A model generated the notes under the pieces. The model searched no databases, was not told the DNA's origin, and was given only the letters and a program-made list of their open reading frames with translations. Of a stretch of DNA of 42,559 bases, positions 1 to 7,554 are shown one piece after another. Position 1 is the first letter of the stretch. Each line of letters begins with the position of its first letter. Origin of the DNA: Pseudobdellovibrionaceae bacterium (GTDB lineage: Bacteria; Bdellovibrionota; UBA1018; UBA6935); assembly GCA_002722705.1 (NCBI GenBank), contig PBMP01000046.1, positions 1-42,559 on the forward strand, written 5' to 3'. The position numbers were made by a program, and so were the translations under genes.

Positions 1-87
1 GCCGAAATACCGAAAATAAAAACAAAGACCGAGAAACTCTTTGACCAGCTAGAGGCTCAATTGAAAAAATACAATGATGCCGCATAG
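1..87 (+). CDS. C-terminal end of an unidentified protein (cut by window start)
   Basis: An open frame runs from the first base to a TAG at 85-87, giving 28 codons of a charged, probably helical C-terminus (ending in KKYNDAA). The frame is open only because the window begins inside it, so neither start nor length is known. I do not recognise the family. It lies just upstream of a decayed antitoxin gene on the same strand and may belong to the same accessory patch, but nothing in 28 residues proves that. It could also be a chance open stretch. Confidence 0.35.
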   Translation, partial: AEIPKIKTKTEKLFDQLEAQLKKYNDAA

Positions 88-180
88 CTGCAACTTACCC
101 ATGTCCCTTTAATTTACATTGCAAAATTTTTAGTGAGTGTCAATCGTACTTTGTTCGAATTTTTACTTGAGGAGTTGCTC

Positions 181-381
181 TTGGCAACCCTATCTTTACA
201 GGAACTTGAAAAAGTAATCACCAGCCTCAATGAATCACTTGCAGCATATGATTCTACGGAAGATGTCTCTTAAAAAAAATGATCTGAGACTCAGTAGTAC
301 AAAGATATAAATTTTCTATCAAACTCTCTTGGAAAATCAGGGCCAAAATTAACAATTCGTGAACTTGCAAAAGCTCTTTAG
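181..381 (+). pseudogene. Decayed HEPN-type nucleotidyltransferase-binding antitoxin
   Basis: A TTG at 181 follows a good ribosome binding site (GAGGAG at 169-174) and opens 30 codons (LQELEKVITSLNESL) ending at TAA 271-273. Shifting frame in the A-run at 272-279 gives MI, a TGA at 285-287, then DSVVQRYKFSIKLSWK. Shifting back near 333 gives KSGPKLTIRELAKAL and TAG at 379-381. The pattern RD-x-x-x-QR-x-x-F-x-x-x-L-x-WK, following an N-terminal helix, is typical of the HI0074/TIGR01987 nucleotidyltransferase substrate-binding (HEPN) family. At least two frameshifts and one nonsense codon show that the gene is dead. No nucleotidyltransferase partner is visible. The rest of the 88-388 interval holds nothing else I can name. 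Confidence 0.6.
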
Positions 382-388
382 AGAAGAA

Positions 389-1600
389 TTAAGGTAGTAA
401 TAAAAAAAATCGATCCGCACTTATAATTTGAACCGTTTTACCTTTATTTTCTTTTATTTCATTTACACCAGACTTTCTCACAAGCTGAATATTATGAGTC
501 ACTGATAAATTCTTAAACGCATTAGAAAAAAAGTGAGGGCTCAATGATTTTTGATTCAGCTTACACTCAACAGCCAACCACGGTTTTTTGTCCCATGTCA
601 CTAAAAAATCAATTTCTTCTCCTGACTTTGTTTTTAAAGTATGCAATTCAAATACACCATAGCCGGTATCCGTCCAATAATGACATGCTTTAAGAAGATG
701 AGAAGCAACCATATTCTCAAATCGAGCACCTAAATTGATAACCTCTGACCAATCCCATAAATACAGTTTTCCTTGTTTTTTGAGCGAACCAATAACTCTA
801 TTTGACCACGGCTTAATTTCGTAACAATAATAGAGTTGTTTTAGGTAATTAATCCACCTCCTTGCCGTATCATAACTTACTTCCAAATCTTCTCTCAATG
901 AATTTAAACTCACAGGAGAAGAAACTCTTTCTGGAAGAAGAGCGATCATCATTTCTATTTTGCTTAACTCAGGAATTCGGCTCAAATCTCTTAAGTCTTC
1001 TCTTACAATTTTATCAATTCGACCTTTTTGCCATATCTTAAGTATACGGGAGGACTCAGAAAATAAAGGCTCAGGAAATCCCCCAAAACTTTCTAAACGG
1101 TCCCAAGTCTTAGATCTTGGTTTAATATTTTTAATATTCATCATTTGATCAGAAAAATCTTCAGGAAGAGGAAGCTTTTTATTTTCCAGTTCACCTAAAG
1201 AAAATGGATGCAGTCTAAATCCCAAGTACCGCCCCATCAGACTATCCGAACCTTTTTTATACAAATCCAAACGAGCACTTCCAGTCACTATTATTTGAAT
1301 TGAATCACCTAATGTGTCGTAGAGTCCCTTCAAATTTTGTTTCCACTTTGAAGCTTTATGAATTTCATCAAAAATAACAATCGAGTTCCTCTTTAACTGA
1401 GAAACGGTTTCTAAAGGAGACTTTGTCCATCTTCTTCTAAATTCAAGTTCATCCCAATTGTAATAAACTCCTGTCTCTCCTTTTATCAACATTTTGGCTA
1501 AAGTCGTTTTACCAGATTGACGCGGACCCGAAATAAAGGCCATTTTTCCTCTAGAAAGGGCAAGTTCCTCTATTTCTCTTAATAAACTTCTTTCAAACAT
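389..1600 (-). CDS. AAA ATPase with DUF4143-type C-terminal domain
   Basis: A 403-residue P-loop ATPase of the AAA_14/DUF4143 class. Walker A is GPRQSGKT (residues 25-32), Walker B is IVIFDE (75-80), and a TGSA sensor-like motif follows near residue 106. The middle is a winged-helix-like region. The C-terminal part, about 310-350, contains GEEIDFLV and AVECK, the D...E-x-K pattern of a PD-(D/E)XK nuclease-like fold. Proteins of this family are widespread in accessory DNA and their function is largely unknown; suggestions include defence, toxin-like or mobile-element roles. The gene stands alone, with decayed antitoxin DNA beyond its 3' end and psd upstream. The ATG at 1600 has no Shine-Dalgarno sequence, but a promoter is predicted 6 bases upstream of it. 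Family assignment is sure; role is not. Confidence 0.85.
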   Translation of the reverse strand: MFERSLLREIEELALSRGKMAFISGPRQSGKTTLAKMLIKGETGVYYNWDELEFRRRWTKSPLETVSQLKRNSIVIFDEIHKASKWKQNLKGLYDTLGDSIQIIVTGSARLDLYKKGSDSLMGRYLGFRLHPFSLGELENKKLPLPEDFSDQMMNIKNIKPRSKTWDRLESFGGFPEPLFSESSRILKIWQKGRIDKIVREDLRDLSRIPELSKIEMMIALLPERVSSPVSLNSLREDLEVSYDTARRWINYLKQLYYCYEIKPWSNRVIGSLKKQGKLYLWDWSEVINLGARFENMVASHLLKACHYWTDTGYGVFELHTLKTKSGEEIDFLVTWDKKPWLAVECKLNQKSLSPHFFSNAFKNLSVTHNIQLVRKSGVNEIKENKGKTVQIISADRFFLLLP

Positions 1601-1606
1601 CCGGTA

Positions 1607-1635
1607 AGTCTAGCGTAAGACCTCGTGACTGTCAT
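1607..1635 (-). promoter_or_regulatory. Predicted promoter of the DUF4143 ATPase gene
   Basis: Read on the minus strand, ATGACA (1635-1630, five of six matches to the -35 consensus) is followed after 17 bases by TAGACT (1612-1607). Only 6 bases then separate the -10 hexamer from the ATG at 1600, so the transcript would start at or next to the start codon and be leaderless. The -35 hexamer overlaps the end of the 1631-1671 palindrome, so a palindrome-binding protein would compete with RNA polymerase. This is read from the sequence only. Confidence 0.45.
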
Positions 1636-1671
1636 GACCATTTTACGATGTAATCGTAAAATGGTCATGAC
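1631..1671. repeat. 41-bp perfect inverted repeat upstream of the ATPase gene
   Basis: Two 19-base arms (1631-1649 and 1653-1671) are exact reverse complements around a 3-base centre GTA. Each half contains TTTTACGAT or its complement. It lies between psd and the ATPase gene, 30 bases from the ATPase start, and overlaps the predicted -35 box. No T-run follows on either strand, so it does not look like an intrinsic terminator. An operator, a structured RNA element or a recombination or insertion site are all possible. Confidence 0.8.
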
Positions 1672-1715
1672 TACAGTTAACTATCTAAAATTAAAAGTAA
1701 TTATTTACTTATTTT

Positions 1716-2603
1716 TTATGCTGAAGCGATTCCTTCTCCTAATTGAACAAAAACTTCTGTTTTTTTCTGAGTCCACTCGAGAAGATCCGAATCAATCGTC
1801 CACTTTCCAGGCACTCCCATCAAAATAACGGTAGATCCACCAAATAAAAAATACCCTTTTTCGTCTCCTTTATAAAAAGGAAGATCGTCAGGTTGGGTTA
1901 AAACAATTTTACCAACACACATTGCACCTACCTCTATATATGCCAAAGTCCCAAAATTTTTAGTTTCTAAAATAGAGACAACTCTCTCATTTTTTGAAAA
2001 CACATCATCTTTTACTTTTAATGCTGCAGGATTTACGGAGTGGTACTGACCTGAAACTCGATATTTTTCTACAGTGGTTCCATCATCAGGATAATGAAAC
2101 CGGTGATAATCAACAGGACAAAGTCTTGCTATAATCAAAGGCCCTCCTTCAAAAACCTTTGCCCACTTTTCACTATCAAGAAGCGCAGACGCAGAAAGCT
2201 CTTTTCCTTTCACCGGAAAACTCATTTCTGGAGTCACTTGGTCAAAACATAAATAGCGACCTTCTGCAAAAGCTCCCATTCGACTCGGTTCTTTATCAAA
2301 AGGCCTCATCCCAGGCTTAAATTTACGAATAAAAAATTCATTAAATGTAGAATAAGAAGAGGATTCATACTCTTCCATGGGAATTTTAAATTTCTCTATA
2401 AAGGAAGGAATTTTTCGGGAACTAAACTGAGTGTCATGGTAATTTCCCACAAGGCGACTCAACCAAGGTTTTGAAAGAGAATGCTCTGATAAAAACCGCC
2501 CCATAGGGTTTTCATAGGCAAATCTCATCAATGCATCGCCATAAACAAGCTCTTTTTCTTTTATTTTTTTCTTTCGATTCCAAAATTCAATATCTTCAGC
2601 CAT
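1716..2603 (-). CDS. psd: Phosphatidylserine decarboxylase proenzyme
   Basis: Makes phosphatidylethanolamine by decarboxylating phosphatidylserine at the inner membrane. The 295-residue protein is of the longer clostridial-like class. Its N-terminus IEFWNRK matches the usual beginning of that class, which supports the ATG at 2603. The self-cleavage site is GGST at residues 255-258; Ser257 would become the pyruvoyl group after cleavage after Gly256. The CPVDYHRFHYP stretch (162-172) carries the conserved histidines. The gene follows ftsZ on the same strand, but an intrinsic terminator lies between them and its T-run ends at the psd start codon. The psd ribosome binding site (GAGGGG) is the 3' arm of that hairpin, so expression probably needs read-through or refolding. 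Confidence 0.93.
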   Translation of the reverse strand: MAEDIEFWNRKKKIKEKELVYGDALMRFAYENPMGRFLSEHSLSKPWLSRLVGNYHDTQFSSRKIPSFIEKFKIPMEEYESSSYSTFNEFFIRKFKPGMRPFDKEPSRMGAFAEGRYLCFDQVTPEMSFPVKGKELSASALLDSEKWAKVFEGGPLIIARLCPVDYHRFHYPDDGTTVEKYRVSGQYHSVNPAALKVKDDVFSKNERVVSILETKNFGTLAYIEVGAMCVGKIVLTQPDDLPFYKGDEKGYFLFGGSTVILMGVPGKWTIDSDLLEWTQKKTEVFVQLGEGIASA

Positions 2604-2639
2604 AAAAAAACCCCTCTTGGGTTTTTCACCTAAGAGGGG
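2604..2639 (-). terminator. Intrinsic terminator after ftsZ, containing the psd ribosome binding site
   Basis: On the minus strand, CCCCTCTT (2639-2632) pairs with AAGAGGGG (2618-2611), with an inner GG/CC pair and a loop rich in A. Seven T residues (2610-2604) follow and are directly joined to the psd ATG at 2603. The GAGGGG of the 3' arm sits 7 bases before that ATG, the right place for a Shine-Dalgarno sequence. Termination and translation initiation therefore use the same bases. Confidence 0.85.
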
Positions 2640-2666
2640 CTATTGCGTCAAGAAAATTGATTCTAT

Positions 2667-3962
2667 CTATTCCTGATTTCTACGAATATAAGTCGGAATA
2701 TCATACTCGTCATCAGCAAGATTTGTAATTCCAAGCCTCTGAGCAATTGCTCTCGCTCTAGAGAGATCACTTCCGTCTTCTTCTACTTTAACCTGAGGCT
2801 GTTCTGCTACTGTATTTGCAACCGTTGCCGCTGAAGCAACCGCTTCTTCTTTCATTTCATCTTCAAAAGAAGGAGCAACTTGCGCACCAGTACCCTGTAT
2901 CATTTCTGGTTTTGGTTCTGGAGGAGCGACTGATACTTCAACCACTGGAGCCGCAACTTCAACAGGAGTGACTAACTCAGGCTTTGGTTCTTCAACTTCT
3001 TCTGTACAAAGTCCTGTAGCAATCACAGTTACTTTTACGGTGTCCTTTAACGACTCATCAATCACCGTACCAAAAATAATTTCTGCATCTTCATGTGCAG
3101 CTTCCATAATTAAAGTAGTTGCTTCATTGACTTCATGAATTTTTAAGTTAGATCCACCAGTAATATTAATGATAATTCCGGTCGCTCCATCAATAGAAAC
3201 ATCTTCAAGAAGAGGACTAGAGATTGCGCTTGTTGCTGCTTCAACCGCTCGATTTTCTCCATCTGCATATCCAATTCCCATGAGTGCGAGACCTTTGCTT
3301 TGCATAATTGTTTTTACGTCCGCAAAGTCACTATTTACAAGACCAGTATGGTTAATTAAATCAGAGATCCCTTGAACCGCATTTAACAATACTTCGTCTG
3401 CTTTTTTAAATGCATCCATCATTGATAATGAATCACCTGAAATCGCAAGAAGTCTCTGATTTGGAATAGTGATTAATGAATCAACATTTTCTCTGAGACC
3501 CATAATTCCCTGATTCGCATTTTTCATCCTCTTTTTGCCTTCAAAAATAAAAGGCTTAGTAACTACACCTACAGTCAAAGCTCCTACTTCTTTAGCAATT
3601 TTAGCCATAATGGGAGCAGCTCCAGTTCCTGTTCCACCACCCATTCCGGCAGTAATAAAGACCATATCCGCCCCGGCAAGAAGTTCAGAAATTTTTGCAT
3701 AATCTTCTAGTGCTGCTTTTCTACCAATTTCTGGATTTGCTCCAGCACCCAATCCTTTAGTCAGCTCGTTTCCTATTTGAAGTTTCGTAGGAGCAAGTGA
3801 AGCATCAAGTGCTTGGCCATCTGTATTTGCAGTGATGAATTCAACACCTTCTAATCCCATTTTAATCATGGTATTGACGGCATTACATCCAGAACCACCC
3901 ACTCCTATCACTTTAATTTTTGCTCCGTGATTAGTTTCACTTTGTTGATCAATTTCGAACAT
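2667..3962 (-). CDS. ftsZ: Cell division GTPase FtsZ
   Basis: Tubulin-like GTPase that polymerises into the Z-ring at mid-cell. The 431 residues show the N-terminal GTP-binding [11 protein letters not shown] (20-30), the tubulin signature GGGTGTG (108-114) and the catalytic T7-loop region near residue 200 (NADFADV-like). A long Pro/Glu/Val-rich linker (about 320-415) leads to the C-terminal peptide DIPTYIRR that docks FtsA and other partners. The start is fixed by AGGAGG 5 bases before the ATG. It lies 9 bases after the ftsA stop, so ftsQ-ftsA-ftsZ look cotranscribed. A terminator follows. All catalytic motifs are intact, in contrast to the interrupted ftsA before it. Confidence 0.98.
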   Translation of the reverse strand: MFEIDQQSETNHGAKIKVIGVGGSGCNAVNTMIKMGLEGVEFITANTDGQALDASLAPTKLQIGNELTKGLGAGANPEIGRKAALEDYAKISELLAGADMVFITAGMGGGTGTGAAPIMAKIAKEVGALTVGVVTKPFIFEGKKRMKNANQGIMGLRENVDSLITIPNQRLLAISGDSLSMMDAFKKADEVLLNAVQGISDLINHTGLVNSDFADVKTIMQSKGLALMGIGYADGENRAVEAATSAISSPLLEDVSIDGATGIIINITGGSNLKIHEVNEATTLIMEAAHEDAEIIFGTVIDESLKDTVKVTVIATGLCTEEVEEPKPELVTPVEVAAPVVEVSVAPPEPKPEMIQGTGAQVAPSFEDEMKEEAVASAATVANTVAEQPQVKVEEDGSDLSRARAIAQRLGITNLADDEYDIPTYIRRNQE

Positions 3963-3971
3963 GTTTTCCTC

Positions 3972-5207
3972 CTAAAATAAGTCTTTGACCCAGTTTTTCA
4001 TCGACCCGCGTACTTTTTCGTAAATATTTTTTTCACGAATCGTAAAACGAGCTTTAGCGCTATTTTTTGCGCCATATCTTAATAGTCCTGTAGCTGTTGC
4101 AAACTTCGGTGAATTCACAACATCCTTTAATCCCCCTACCCCGAGTGGAGATCCTCTTTTTACAGGCATATCAAAAATCATTTCAGCAAGTTCTGGAGTT
4201 TGCTCAAGCAGAGTAGCTCCTCCAGTGACAACCACTCCTCCAGAAAGAAGGTCTTGGTATCCAGATTTCATGACATCTCTTTGAATGAGTGAAAAAATTT
4301 CTTCCATTCGAGGTTCAATGATCTCTGAAAGAAGTCTTCTCGATACGACTCGAGATCTCCTTCCTCCAACACCTGGAACTTCTATCGTTTCATCAGGCTT
4401 GACTGTCGATGCAAATGCATTTCCATGACGCACTTTAATTTTTTCAGCTTAATTTTGGGGTGTTCTTAGTCCGACAGAAATATCATTAGTGACATGATTT
4501 CCACCAATCGCCAGCACAGAGGTATGAACCACTGATCCTTCTCTAAAGATGGCTACATCACTTGTTCCCCCTCCGATATCCACGAGAACCACACCTAGCT
4601 CTTTTTCATCAGTGGATAAAACTGCTTCTGCTGAAGCGATGGGTTCTAAACAAATCTCAGCAACATTGAGTCCCGCTTTATTTGCACATTTGATGATGTT
4701 TTGAGCAGAAGAAACGGCTCCAGTTACAATATGGACCTTCACCTCTAAACGAACTCCACTCATTCCGATTGGATCTCGGATACCATCTTGGTCATCAATA
4801 ATAAACTCTTGAGGAATAATATGAATGACTTCACGATCCATAGGAATCGCAACGGCCTTAGCAGCATCAATGACTCGATTCACATCTTGTTGAGTAATTT
4901 CTTTATCTTTAATTGCGACTACACCAGTAGAATTAAAAGACTTGATGTGTCCACCAGCAATTCCAGCATAGACAGTAGAAATTTCTACTCCAGCCATCAG
5001 TTCAGCTTCTTCAACTGCTTTACTGATATTTTCTACTGTGGAATCAATATTAACGACGACACCCTTCCTCAAACCATTTGAGGGAGAAGTTCCAATACCA
5101 ATAATATCTATAATGGGATTTGGGCCGTTTTCGACAATCTCACCGACTATACAACAAATTTTTGTCGTTCCTATATCAAGACCGACAACAAAGTCCTTTT
5201 TGGACAT
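3972..5207 (-). pseudogene. ftsA: Cell division protein FtsA, interrupted by one in-frame stop
   Basis: Actin-like protein that tethers FtsZ to the membrane. The start is the ATG at 5207, behind GGAGGGG, giving MSKKDFVVGLDIGTTK, the usual phosphate-1 loop beginning. The frame covers 411 codons, a normal length, with the C-terminal part (HGNA, GGVVVTGGA, LLRYG and a Lys/Trp-rich tail) also normal. A single TAA at 4451-4449 (codon 253) interrupts it between TPQN and AEKIK, where FtsA proteins usually have a charged residue such as Glu. The frame is the same on both sides, so this is a substitution, not an indel. A GTG at 4433 could restart translation, but it has no clear ribosome binding site. 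A sequencing error, true loss or read-through are all possible. Confidence 0.9.
4449..4451 (-). other. In-frame TAA inside ftsA
   Basis: The codon reads TAA on the minus strand between AAT (Asn) and GCT (Ala). A one-base change from GAA would restore the reading frame. Other genes here, such as rsmH (19815-19813) and ftsQ (5305-5303), end in TAA, so a reassigned code is not an explanation. Confidence 0.9.
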
Positions 5208-5302
5208 AAGCAGCTCCCCTCCGTTGGGACCATAACCATCCGTGTATTCCATTGCAGCGTCAAGACTACAACAAGCAAGGAAGTTTTTTCCTCCCCTATA
5301 TC

Positions 5303-6136
5303 TTAAGAAGCAGTCGAACGTTTGACAACTAATTTTTTGTCACTTTCGGTAAAGACTTGACGAGCATTGATCGACTTCTTTACCAAAAACTCAATGACTT
5401 CAGAAAGATATCCAATTCTTTGCTGAAAGAAAAGGTCAAGATCTTGACCCATGAACACAAAGGTCTGAGCGATTTTTTTTTGACGGGCTAAAGGGTAAAG
5501 AAAAATCGCTCTAAACCCTTTTTCAGAGTCCCATGACAAAGAAGAAATTCTAGAAAATGCATGAGTTTTATTTTCGTTCCAATATTGAATCGTTTTTAAA
5601 ACTGTTTTAAGCCTTGGATCTTCTCGAGTGAGTCCAGAAATCACAGGTAAATCTACCTCTTTTTCAAGACGTAGCCCTTCAAAAGTTTCTCCTCGAGCAT
5701 CTATATAATAGAGATCACCTGTTCCAGCCTGAAACAAAGCCTCAGGCTCTCTAAAATCCACTTGAATAGAGAGAGTCTGAGGAAACTTTTTCTCTAATCT
5801 GACTTGCTCAATCCAAGGATGCTGAGTCAATCTTTCTTCGATTTTATTTAGATTAAGATGAAATAAATTAGATTTCCCAACAGGTACATTGGCTATAGCC
5901 AAAATTTCATCATGAGACAAAGGGGATTCATGATGAACTCCCTGAGTCGTTTCTAATTTTGGAATTTCAACCACTCTGACGGTAAACTGATCCGAACGAG
6001 TCGCCGAGAAGATCCCCGTTCCAACTAGAAGCAACACAAAAACAAAGGCCCCCACTACAAAAACCTTACGATTTTGTTTCCACCACAAAGTTCTTCTATT
6101 TTCTAAACTTTTTAACCATTCAGATTTCAAACTCAA
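5303..6136 (-). CDS. ftsQ: Cell division protein FtsQ
   Basis: Bitopic divisome scaffold that binds FtsB/FtsL. A basic N-terminus is followed by one membrane segment (about residues 26-46, VFVVGAFVFVLLLVG), then a POTRA domain (about 70-130, including LNKIEERLTQHPWIEQV) and an FtsQ-type beta domain. Length is 277, normal for the family. The first codon is TTG at 6136; a second TTG at 6130 is better spaced from GGGGAG and may be the true start, trimming two residues. It is divergent from the M16 peptidase gene, with 62 bases between them. The gene is followed by 95 bases before ftsA, which show no clear terminator. Confidence 0.9.
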   Translation of the reverse strand: MSLKSEWLKSLENRRTLWWKQNRKVFVVGAFVFVLLLVGTGIFSATRSDQFTVRVVEIPKLETTQGVHHESPLSHDEILAIANVPVGKSNLFHLNLNKIEERLTQHPWIEQVRLEKKFPQTLSIQVDFREPEALFQAGTGDLYYIDARGETFEGLRLEKEVDLPVISGLTREDPRLKTVLKTIQYWNENKTHAFSRISSLSWDSEKGFRAIFLYPLARQKKIAQTFVFMGQDLDLFFQQRIGYLSEVIEFLVKKSINARQVFTESDKKLVVKRSTAS

Positions 6137-6198
6137 TCTCCCCGCTAGGGTAGAATATCATATTTCAAGGATCTTGACGTCGTGATACTCTATTTCTC

Positions 6199-7554
6199 AT
6201 GAATTCATCGATTAAAAATAGCTTAATGTTAATGATCAGTCTCTTCTTTTTTAGCTCCTGTGCGAGTGTCGATCTAAAAAAAGAAAAAGAAGAGTTAAAA
6301 GTAGTGGGCTCACTCATAGCCCATCGGTATCAACTAAAAAATGGATTAAAACTCATCGTAGTGGAAGATCATTCCTCTCCTACATTTGCCTATTATACCT
6401 GGTTTAACGTGGGTTCTCGTCATGAGAAAAAAGGAAAGACAGGACTTGCTCACCTTTTTGAACACATGATGTTTAAAGGTACAAAAAATCATGAAACAGG
6501 TTATTTTGATCTGACCTTAAAAAAAGCAGGAGTTGAAGGTCTAAATGCATTTACTAGTCATGACTATACGGCTTACATTCAACAGCTCCCTGCGGGAAAT
6601 CTGGATCTCATTGCGCAACTTGAAGCAGACCGTATGCAGAACTTAGTTGTTGATCAACTTGCATTCAAAACAGAAACTGAAGTGGTCCAAAATGAAAGAA
6701 GAATGCGAAACGAAAATAGTCCAGACGGAACACTCCAGCAAGTTCTTTTCGAAAAAGCATTTCGGAAACACAGTTATCACTGGCCAGTCATCGGTTATCA
6801 AAAAGATCTCGATTCAATGAATGCTCCCGATGCAATGGCTTTTTATCAAAATTTTTATCAACCCAGCAGAGCAACGATTGTCGTTGTTGGAGACGTAGAT
6901 GCAGATGATGTTCTTCGTTCGGTAGATAAATATTATGGTAAAATCTCGTCAAAAGAAGTCGTCATTCCAGAAATTAAAAAAGAACCGCTTCAAAAAAAGG
7001 TCAGAAGATCAACACGTAAACTGAACATTCAAGTTGAAAAACTAACGATTGCATATAAAGTCCCTTCTGTTTCTGACATCCAAACATCAGCAACACTAGA
7101 GGTATTACAAGCTTTGCTCAGCGATGGAAAAGCAAGTCGTCTCATGAGAGCCTTAGTAGACACAGGAGTTTCTTCCTCGATTGGTACGGGAAGTTATCAA
7201 GGAGCCAACCCCACACTTTTTGTCATTCACACAGATTTACAAAAAGGAAAACGCTACTCTCAAGCAGAATCTATTATCTTAAAAGAATTAAAGAAGCTTC
7301 AAAAAAGAAAAGTTGGAAAAGCTGAACTTCAAAGAGCAAAAAATCTAGTCCAATTTCAATTTTATAATAGATTAAGAAGCAATTCTGAAATTGCTCATTT
7401 TTTAGGACAATACGAAACAAGTATTGGCAAATTTGAAAAAGGCATTGAAATTTACAACTCTGTAAAAAACGTCACTGAAAAAGACATACAAAAAATAGTA
7501 AAAAAGTACTTTAACCCTAATCAAAGAACAGTTGTTGCTGGAGTTAAAAAATGA
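6199..7554 (+). CDS. M16 zinc peptidase, catalytic subunit (lipoprotein)
   Basis: A 451-residue insulinase-family (M16) metallopeptidase. The inverted zinc motif HLFEH is at residues 85-89 (His85, Glu88, His89), with the distal glutamate in EVVQNERR (161-168). The N-terminus has a short hydrophobic segment ending in FSSC, so Cys21 is probably lipidated and the enzyme would be anchored in the envelope. Its stop overlaps the start of the next gene by 4 bases (ATGA), and that gene encodes a zinc-motif-free M16 protein. Active/inactive M16 pairs are known to form heterodimers. It sits on the opposite strand inside the division cluster, where ddl is often found. The ATG has no Shine-Dalgarno sequence; a TACTCT hexamer ends 7 bases upstream. 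The substrate is unknown. Confidence 0.92.
   Translation: MNSSIKNSLMLMISLFFFSSCASVDLKKEKEELKVVGSLIAHRYQLKNGLKLIVVEDHSSPTFAYYTWFNVGSRHEKKGKTGLAHLFEHMMFKGTKNHETGYFDLTLKKAGVEGLNAFTSHDYTAYIQQLPAGNLDLIAQLEADRMQNLVVDQLAFKTETEVVQNERRMRNENSPDGTLQQVLFEKAFRKHSYHWPVIGYQKDLDSMNAPDAMAFYQNFYQPSRATIVVVGDVDADDVLRSVDKYYGKISSKEVVIPEIKKEPLQKKVRRSTRKLNIQVEKLTIAYKVPSVSDIQTSATLEVLQALLSDGKASRLMRALVDTGVSSSIGTGSYQGANPTLFVIHTDLQKGKRYSQAESIILKELKKLQKRKVGKAELQRAKNLVQFQFYNRLRSNSEIAHFLGQYETSIGKFEKGIEIYNSVKNVTEKDIQKIVKKYFNPNQRTVVAGVKK

Noticed and set aside
1631-1671. Palindrome as intrinsic terminator of psd
   Set aside because: No T-run follows on the minus strand; the sequence after the stem is mixed.
1625-1828. Plus-strand open frame over the palindrome and the psd 3' end
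   Set aside because: It arises from the inverted repeat and the antisense of psd; there is no ribosome binding site and no recognisable protein.
4449-4451. Reassigned TAA codon (alternative genetic code)
   Set aside because: Several genes here, including rsmH and ftsQ, end in TAA at their expected C-termini, and no other conserved gene contains an internal TAA.
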